From an archaeon GW2011_AR5 (lineage in GTDB: Archaea > Aenigmatarchaeota > Aenigmatarchaeia > GW2011-AR5): a stretch of 64,000 bases of DNA. The stretch is from NCBI GenBank assembly GCA_000806115.1, contig JWKQ01000001.1, positions 304,915 through 368,914 on the forward strand, given 5' to 3'. Every line of letters begins with the position of its first letter. Position 1 is the stretch's first letter. The position numbers and the translations under genes are program-made. This document shows positions 57,293 to 64,000 of the stretch, piece after piece. The notes under the pieces were generated by a model. The model searched no databases and was not told where the DNA came from. It worked only from the letters and a program-made list of their open reading frames with translations.

Positions 57293-60200
57293 ATGCGTCT
57301 ACTGCCTGGTATTGCCTTTCTAATTCTTCTAGCTGCCGCTGTCAATGCAGTTTCTATAGATTCCGGAGTGCTGACGGAGCTTCAGGACAGCAACGAAGTC
57401 TCCGTCATTGTCATGCTGGAAGAAGACGCAAGCCTTGCTGACGTGTTAATAGAAAAAGAACACGAGTTCGGCGAGATGAACGGGTTTTCAGGGACTGTTT
57501 CAAGGGAGAGCCTTGGAAACCTGCTTAACAACGTGGATGTTGCAGGCATCCAGCTCAACAAGCCCGTGAGCATACTCATGACACAGGGCGCGCCGCTAAT
57601 CAACGCAACGCAGGCGTGGGCGCTTACATTGAACGGGACAAACATAACAGGCAGGGGAGAAACAGTATGCGTAATCGACACGGGCATAGATTACAACCAT
57701 ACCTCGCTAGGCGGAAGCTGGGGCAGCCGGGTACTGAGCGGATACAACTACTGCGCCAACGACGCATGTTCCCAGGAAAGCGGCGACCCGTACGACAACC
57801 ACGGACACGGCACCCATGTCGCCGGCATAATCGCGTCTAACGACAGCACGAACCGCGGCATAGCACCTGACGCCAACCTGATTGCAATAAAGGCTCTCAA
57901 CAGCGCCGGGAGCGGAACAGACGATGACGTGATTGCAGGTATAAACTGGTGCATAGCAAACGCCACAGCCTACAACATCTCGGTTATCAGCATGAGCATC
58001 GGGAGCGGGTCTTCAACAGGCTACTGTGACAGCAGCGAGTCCGCATACAGCACAGCGATAAACTCTGCTGTTGCCAAGAACATCTCGGTTGTAATAGCTT
58101 CCGGGAACGACGCGAGCAATACCAGCATAAGCGTGCCGGGATGCATAGAAAACGCCACGACTGTCGGGGCGGTTTACGACGCGGACATCGGTGCTTATGG
58201 TTCAGATTCGACCACGTTCGCGGACAAGATTACTTATTACACCAACAGGAACAGCAGGCTTGACTTCCTCGCGCCCGGCTCGCGAATCACCTCAACACTG
58301 GCAACCGTCGAAGGAGGAGGGTTCGGGAACAAGCATGGCACGTCGATGGCAACACCAATGGTTTCAGGGGCGTTCGCACTACTTCACCAATACAAAAAGC
58401 TTGACAACGGCACCATACTCAACCCGAGCCAGATAGAGAACACATTCAGGCTTACGGGAGTGAACGTGAGCGACTCCCGCACCGGGCTGAATTTCACAAG
58501 AATAAGCGCATACGCAGCAATCCGCTCGATAGACACGTTCAGGCCTTTACTTACCATGCTTTCACCGCTCAATGCAACATACAATACTACGAACATCTCG
58601 CTAAGCTATTCTGCAAGCGACAACATAGCCATTGACGCATGCACGTTCACGAACACTACAGGCTCAACAGAAACGCTTTTCGGCTGCTCCAACACGACGT
58701 TCCTTGCGGCTGAAAACCAGCAAAACAACATAACGCTGTCAATAAATGACTCCAACGGAAACACCAACTCCAGCCAGATATTTTTCTTCGTTGACACTGC
58801 ACTGCCGCTGCTTTCCGTCTTCCAGCCCCAGAATGCGACATACAACACGACAAACATATCCCTCCAGTACGGCGCTTCCGACGGCAACAGCATTGACAGG
58901 TGCTGGTTCGTGAACATCACAGGCGCGAGCAGCTTCCTGAACAATCCGCGCGGAACATGTAACAACATAACATTTACCGCACAGCAGAATGCGCTGAACA
59001 ATATAACCGTTTACATGAACGACACGGGAGGAAGCCAGAATTCAACGCAGATATTCTTCACGGTCGACCTCAACATCCCCTCCCTTGCGGTGCAGGAGCC
59101 GAGGAACGCGTCATATACGGTTACCAACATAAGCGTAAACTACACGTCAAACGGTACAGCGTGCTGGCTGGTAAACACGACGGGCGATACAATAACACTT
59201 CCGGGATGCAGCAACGCCACCATACTTGCGGCGCCGGGCGCAAATAACATCACGATTGCGGCGAACAACTCCGCCGGAAACGTCAATTCTACCCGGATAT
59301 TCTTCACAGTGGACACAATATCACCTTTCGTGAATTTCACCGCGTCAACCGCCAACAATGAGACATTTGCTTCAACAAACGACATAATCATCAATGCAAC
59401 CTCTGACGAATTCCTTGACAAAGCCCTTCTCGAGTGGAACGGCGCCAACCTAACAATGAATAAGTCCGACTCGCTTGCCTGGTACAGTCACGCAAATCTC
59501 CCTGACGGCAATTATACGTTCAGAATTTTGTCCAACGACACGGCGGGAAACATCAACGTGACAGCGTTCAGGTGGGTGTACATCAACGCAACGCGCAATT
59601 TCACGTCTTTCGTCAACAGCATGAACACCTCCCTCAGCACAGGCAGCGTGACATTCGTACTGCTCAACACCAGCGGAACCGGCGACGCCTCGCAAGTGTT
59701 TGTGGACGTCAACTACACGTTCAGGTTCAATGCAAGCGGCATAATCGCCGAAATCGCCAACTTCTCATGGCTCGCCGCGAACACCTCAAACATCGTTAAC
59801 GTCACGAGAAACATAACGCTCGACAACATATCCGCCGCGTTCAATTCATCCGGAGGACTCCTGGACAACTATGTCTGGATAGACGTCAACAATTTCACGG
59901 ACAATTATACGCCGCGGGTTACGTTCACGGGGATGTTCAGACTGAATTACTACATCAACGGAACCAGGGAAAGCCCCGACACGCGCGTCATCAACGATAC
60001 CTGCAATAACGGCTTCTCCAATACACCGTGCTACTCGCTCTCCGGCAACACAACAATAATAGCCTTGTTATCATTCTCCGGCGCTGCTGTAGGCAACGAC
60101 ACGCAGCCGCCATCCATCTCCATATCATCACCAACAGGCACATATTCCGGCTCAAACGTCTCGCTAAACTACTCAGCCAGCGACAATGTGGGGCTTGACA

Positions 60201-61144
60201 AATGCTCCTTCAGCCTTAACGGAGCCGCGAATGTCACCCCGGAAAACTGCAGCAACACGACGTTCACAGCCGCATCAGGATCCAACACGCTCACGCTTTA
60301 TGCAAACGATACAAGCGGGAACTCCAACTCAACGTCCGTGACGTTCACATATAGCGCGCCAGCGCAGCAGACAAGCAGTAGCAGTGGAGGAGGTGGGGGA
60401 GGCGGCGGGGGAAGCACTACAACAATATCTTCGGTTTTCAAGAAATCCTGGGACGTAATAAGCGGCTCTGCAAGCTCCAATATCTCGATTAACTCGCTTG
60501 CCGTGAAGTCAATTGTCATCAATGTCAACTCCACTGCAAGAAGCGCCTCCATATCAATCTCGCCGGAAAAAACCGTTCCCGCGCCGCTTGAGAATGCATA
60601 CCAGTACTTCTCGGTCAATACAACAAACCTTGGCGCGCTGCAATCTGCAGAGATAAGATTCGCCGTCAACAAGTCGTGGGTTGACTTTAACGAATATGAC
60701 AAGGGCAAAGTTGCGCTTAACCGCTTCAGCAACGGATGGATGGCGCTGCCTACGCTGCTAATCGCGGAGAACTCGACGCACCTGGAATATGTTTCGACAA
60801 CCACCGGCTTCTCGTATTTCGCGGTAACAGGCGAACGCACTTCGCCTCCCGCCACGAACCAGACAGAACCGGAAGCTGAAGTGCCGGCATGCATACAGAT
60901 GATTCAGCCGGCAACAAAGGACGGCGTTTGCGTGAATTACCCGACGCCCTGCGACGTCCCGGAAGGCTGGACTAAAGTAAGCGAATGTCAATTTGAAACA
61001 AACCGGAATCAAACTACGAGGGATGTCGAGAGAAACGTCTCCTCTTCAATGCTGACGATTATCCTCACCTCAATACTGGCGGTGATACTCGTTATAGCCG
61101 CCTACAAGCTTTTCTTCAAGAAGAAGATGAAAAAGAGAATATAA
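57293..61144 (+). CDS. Subtilisin-like (S8) secreted protease with Ig-like repeats, Gly9 linker, PGF-pre-PGF-type domain and C-terminal TM
   Basis: VCVIDTGIDYNHTSL, NHGHGTHVAGIIAS, KHGTSMATPMVSGAFAL. Confidence 0.95.
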   Translation: MRLLPGIAFLILLAAAVNAVSIDSGVLTELQDSNEVSVIVMLEEDASLADVLIEKEHEFGEMNGFSGTVSRESLGNLLNNVDVAGIQLNKPVSILMTQGAPLINATQAWALTLNGTNITGRGETVCVIDTGIDYNHTSLGGSWGSRVLSGYNYCANDACSQESGDPYDNHGHGTHVAGIIASNDSTNRGIAPDANLIAIKALNSAGSGTDDDVIAGINWCIANATAYNISVISMSIGSGSSTGYCDSSESAYSTAINSAVAKNISVVIASGNDASNTSISVPGCIENATTVGAVYDADIGAYGSDSTTFADKITYYTNRNSRLDFLAPGSRITSTLATVEGGGFGNKHGTSMATPMVSGAFALLHQYKKLDNGTILNPSQIENTFRLTGVNVSDSRTGLNFTRISAYAAIRSIDTFRPLLTMLSPLNATYNTTNISLSYSASDNIAIDACTFTNTTGSTETLFGCSNTTFLAAENQQNNITLSINDSNGNTNSSQIFFFVDTALPLLSVFQPQNATYNTTNISLQYGASDGNSIDRCWFVNITGASSFLNNPRGTCNNITFTAQQNALNNITVYMNDTGGSQNSTQIFFTVDLNIPSLAVQEPRNASYTVTNISVNYTSNGTACWLVNTTGDTITLPGCSNATILAAPGANNITIAANNSAGNVNSTRIFFTVDTISPFVNFTASTANNETFASTNDIIINATSDEFLDKALLEWNGANLTMNKSDSLAWYSHANLPDGNYTFRILSNDTAGNINVTAFRWVYINATRNFTSFVNSMNTSLSTGSVTFVLLNTSGTGDASQVFVDVNYTFRFNASGIIAEIANFSWLAANTSNIVNVTRNITLDNISAAFNSSGGLLDNYVWIDVNNFTDNYTPRVTFTGMFRLNYYINGTRESPDTRVINDTCNNGFSNTPCYSLSGNTTIIALLSFSGAAVGNDTQPPSISISSPTGTYSGSNVSLNYSASDNVGLDKCSFSLNGAANVTPENCSNTTFTAASGSNTLTLYANDTSGNSNSTSVTFTYSAPAQQTSSSSGGGGGGGGGSTTTISSVFKKSWDVISGSASSNISINSLAVKSIVINVNSTARSASISISPEKTVPAPLENAYQYFSVNTTNLGALQSAEIRFAVNKSWVDFNEYDKGKVALNRFSNGWMALPTLLIAENSTHLEYVSTTTGFSYFAVTGERTSPPATNQTEPEAEVPACIQMIQPATKDGVCVNYPTPCDVPEGWTKVSECQFETNRNQTTRDVERNVSSSMLTIILTSILAVILVIAAYKLFFKKKMKKRI

Positions 61145-61166
61145 TGATGAAAATTGATGTATAATT

Positions 61167-61934
61167 ATGAAAATTAACTACAGGAACAAATACTCTCAAG
61201 TTGCGGATTTATACGACTTGTACACTAATACGGATTTTGATATAAACTTCTGGATAAAAGAGTGCAGTAAAGATAAAGAAGTCCTGGAGCTTGCATGCGG
61301 CACCGGCAGAATAACCATACGCCTTGCAAAAGCGGGCATAAAAGTTACTGCAATAGACATTTCAAGAGAATTTATCAAAAAACTCAAAGCTAAATGCAAA
61401 AAAGAAAAATTAGGCATCAATATTCACGAAGCTGACATGAGAAGCTTTTCCCTTAAAAAGAAGTTTCCATTAATTATAATCCCGTTTCAATCGATTCAGG
61501 AACTGGTAGACCCCAAAGATCATGAAGCTACTTTCACCCATGTTTATAATCACCTCGATGATAAAGGGAGATTTATTGTCACTACGCATAATACAGATAT
61601 AGTTGATAAGAAAGCCCTGGGCGTGATAAAATTGATAACGGAATTTGTCAACCCAAGAACTAAAAATAAGATGAAATTCTTGATGTCAAGAAGCTTCAAC
61701 CCTAAAACGCATATTGGGACGGCACATCAAGTTTATGAAGAATATGATAAAAATAACCGCCTGATATCAAAGAAACTTTTCAAGAACTCCCATTATGTGT
61801 TTGAGGACAGGGAAATCGAGGCTCTGGCAAAGAAAACAGGGTTTAATGTCAGAAAAATTTACGGCGATTATTCGCATTCTAAACTTACTAAGAAAAGCCC
61901 GTTCAGGATATATGAATTTGTCAAGAAAGTATAG
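61167..61934 (+). CDS. Class I SAM-dependent methyltransferase
   Basis: VLELACGTGRITIRLAKAGIKVTAIDIS. Confidence 0.9.
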   Translation: MKINYRNKYSQVADLYDLYTNTDFDINFWIKECSKDKEVLELACGTGRITIRLAKAGIKVTAIDISREFIKKLKAKCKKEKLGINIHEADMRSFSLKKKFPLIIIPFQSIQELVDPKDHEATFTHVYNHLDDKGRFIVTTHNTDIVDKKALGVIKLITEFVNPRTKNKMKFLMSRSFNPKTHIGTAHQVYEEYDKNNRLISKKLFKNSHYVFEDREIEALAKKTGFNVRKIYGDYSHSKLTKKSPFRIYEFVKKV

Positions 61935-61943
61935 TCCGAGCTA

Positions 61944-62567
61944 TCACATCCACTCGTCTTCCCAGGCATTAAATTCCTCGTCTTTCAGCATGTTCTGCTT
62001 CTTTTCCCTTTTCTGCGCGGGTTCGCGCAGGGCAAGCCCGATAACTGCGCCGGCTGCGAGCCCCGCTATGTGCGCCGCGTTTGCCACGTTGGACGGAAAG
62101 AAAAGCCCTGCCATGTCGAGAAGGAGATAGAAGCCTGCGGCTGCTATCATCGGCATGGGCACGCCGTATGTCCACACAATCATCCTTGGACGTATGACTG
62201 CGAGCGCGCCAAGAATCCCGTATACCGCGCCGGATGCGCCAAGCGACGCCGGATACATGAACGCGGCGGCTGCGCTTGCTATTACGCCCGCCGTGAAGAA
62301 AATAACCAGGAATTTTTTCGAGCCTACAAACCTTTCCAGCATCAATCCGAACAAAACAAGCGCGAACATGTTGAAAATGAGGTGCGACGCGGAGCCGTGC
62401 AGGAAGATTGAGGTGAGAAGAGTCCATGGGCGTTCCGCGAGGAGCGACGAGTCCAGCAGGAACTCTTCCGTGAAGCCTGGAACCATTGACTGCACTGCAA
62501 ACAGAGCCACTGCTACCGCCGCTATAATCAGCGAATAGTATTTCATCCGAGGTTCCATGCATAACAT
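61944..62567 (-). CDS. Rhomboid family intramembrane serine protease
   Basis: FLHGSASHLIFNMFALVLFG; LGASGAVYGILGALAV; HIAGLAAGAVIG. Confidence 0.93.
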   Translation of the reverse strand: MLCMEPRMKYYSLIIAAVAVALFAVQSMVPGFTEEFLLDSSLLAERPWTLLTSIFLHGSASHLIFNMFALVLFGLMLERFVGSKKFLVIFFTAGVIASAAAAFMYPASLGASGAVYGILGALAVIRPRMIVWTYGVPMPMIAAAGFYLLLDMAGLFFPSNVANAAHIAGLAAGAVIGLALREPAQKREKKQNMLKDEEFNAWEDEWM

Positions 62568-62660
62568 TCGGGGAAAAATCTTTAATAACAGGCTCCTGAC
62601 AAGACATTATTATCTACAACCATCATTGTGTTAGGGTATTACTATGATGATTGGGGATAC

Positions 62661-62722
62661 AAGGATACCACAAATAAGATGGTATCTTGTTATTGAAGAA
62701 TCTAAAAATAGGTGGTATCCTT
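62661..62722. promoter_or_regulatory. Leader inverted repeats upstream of the permease
   Basis: AAGGATACCAC (62661-62671) pairs with GTGGTATCCTT (62712-62722); an intermediate TGGTATC offers an alternative pairing. Confidence 0.55.
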
Positions 62723-62725
62723 AGT

Positions 62726-64000
62726 ATGGTTAACCTCAAGCGGGACCTTACGCTGTTTGACCTGATTTTTTACGGCGTCGGCATAATCCTCGGCGCGGGC
62801 ATTTACGTCCTTGTCGGCCATGCCGCGGCGGAAGCCGGCAACGCCGTGTGGATGTCTTTCGTGATAGCGGCAGTCATAGCATCGTTCACCGGACTGAGCT
62901 ATGCGGAACTCTCGTCGATGTACCCCAAGGACGCTGCGGAGTACACTTTTGTCAAAACCGCGTTCAAGGACACCACGGTAGGATTCGTAGTGGGCTGGCT
63001 GACATTCGTCATGACTATCATCGCCGGCGCCGCCGTGTCGCTCGGCTTCGGACAATACCTGAACAGCCTCACCGGAGTAGGCACGGTGACGGGAGCGGCG
63101 GGGCTGATAATACTGTTCGCCATTCTCAATTATACTGGAATCAAGATTTCATCCAGGATAAACATCGTCCTGACGTCGCTTACTGTTCTCGGGCTTCTGA
63201 TTATAATTGCAATCGGGCTGCCTCATATCGGTTCAGTCGACTATTTTGAAACCCCGACGGGATTCGTGGGAATATTCGGGGCTGCGGCGATAGTCTTCTT
63301 CGCCTATCTTGGCTTTGACGAGATTGTGAACGTTTCCGAGGAGGCAAAGAGCGCCAGGAAGAACGTACCAAAGGCGATAGTCATATCAGTCGTGATAACC
63401 ACCGTCATCTACATCCTTGTAGCGCTTTCCGCCGTAAGCGTGGTCCCGTGGCAGCAGCTGGGACAATCAGGAACGCCCATGGCGCTGGTGGCAGAACAGG
63501 GAGTCGGGGCTTTCGGCGGCATGATGCTTGGGATATTTGCCTTGTTTGCCACGGCAAGCACGGTGCTGATACTCATGATAGCCGCGTCAAGGATGCTTTT
63601 TGGAATGGCTGAGGACAAGGCTATGCCGAAAGCATTGCTAAAGGTTGGCAAGAGAAAAACGCCCTACGTCTGCATACTTCTGATAACAGCCGTCTCGCTC
63701 GTGTTTGTAATGTATACAGGGATAAAAGATATCGCGCTGCTTGTTGACTTCTCGGCGTTCTTCGTGTTTGCGATGATAAACCTTTCGGCACTGATTCTTC
63801 GGTTCACCCAGCCCAACATGAAGAGGCAGTTCAAGGTGCCGCTGAACATAGGACGGGTGCCGCTGCTCCCGCTGCTCGGTTTCCTTATATCATCGTACAT
63901 GATATTCAACTTCGCCATTTCCCTGATATGGTACGGGATAATGGTCATGGTTGCCGGCTATGTCTTCTACAAGTTCCAGGAAAGCGAAAATGGAAAACGT
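62726..64000 (+). CDS. APC family amino acid permease; 3' end outside window
   Basis: MVNLKRDLTLFDLIFYGVGIILGAGIYVLVGHAAAEAGNAVWMSF...; open to the window edge and therefore missing from the ORF track. Confidence 0.93.
   Translation, partial: MVNLKRDLTLFDLIFYGVGIILGAGIYVLVGHAAAEAGNAVWMSFVIAAVIASFTGLSYAELSSMYPKDAAEYTFVKTAFKDTTVGFVVGWLTFVMTIIAGAAVSLGFGQYLNSLTGVGTVTGAAGLIILFAILNYTGIKISSRINIVLTSLTVLGLLIIIAIGLPHIGSVDYFETPTGFVGIFGAAAIVFFAYLGFDEIVNVSEEAKSARKNVPKAIVISVVITTVIYILVALSAVSVVPWQQLGQSGTPMALVAEQGVGAFGGMMLGIFALFATASTVLILMIAASRMLFGMAEDKAMPKALLKVGKRKTPYVCILLITAVSLVFVMYTGIKDIALLVDFSAFFVFAMINLSALILRFTQPNMKRQFKVPLNIGRVPLLPLLGFLISSYMIFNFAISLIWYGIMVMVAGYVFYKFQESENGKR

Noticed and set aside
1-64000. 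CRISPR array, rRNA or tRNA genes
   Set aside because: No regularly spaced direct repeats and no recognisable rRNA or tRNA segments were seen by eye; a tRNAscan or CRISPR tool would be decisive.

Overview
This is a 64-kb archaeal chromosomal window with no rRNA, tRNA or CRISPR array recognised. Information-processing genes dominate: CysS, RNase P component 4, ribosomal proteins S19e, L39e and L31e, PDCD5, aIF6, prefoldin alpha, FtsY, SRP54, proteasome alpha, SBDS, exosome Rrp4/Rrp41/Rrp42, two TFS paralogues, Dph2, RpoL and AlaX. There are also riboflavin genes, very large secreted or surface proteins, membrane proteases and many small orphan proteins. The set suggests a compact, possibly DPANN-like archaeon, but I cannot prove the lineage from the sequence. 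The strongest observations are: (1) a 5.75-kb AT-rich element (26389-32142) with 12-bp perfect inverted termini and a 9-bp target duplication. It carries a type IIG-like restriction-modification gene, a Zn-ribbon protein, a wHTH/AT-hook protein, an unlisted RHH protein and a SWIM-domain DDE transposase, and it splits a methyltransferase gene that can be rejoined in frame. (2) The RM gene is frameshifted exactly at a G10 tract, which suggests phase variation. (3) A CcdA/DsbD-like protein appears circularly permuted, with TM1 and its PCxLP motif at the C-terminus. (4) Several families of intergenic hairpin repeats keep their hinge sequences while their arms change in compensatory fashion. One composite type starts directly after stop codons and ends in an AAAGAAA-ATATTAT motif. 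All functional names come from reading motifs by eye; no database search was run.
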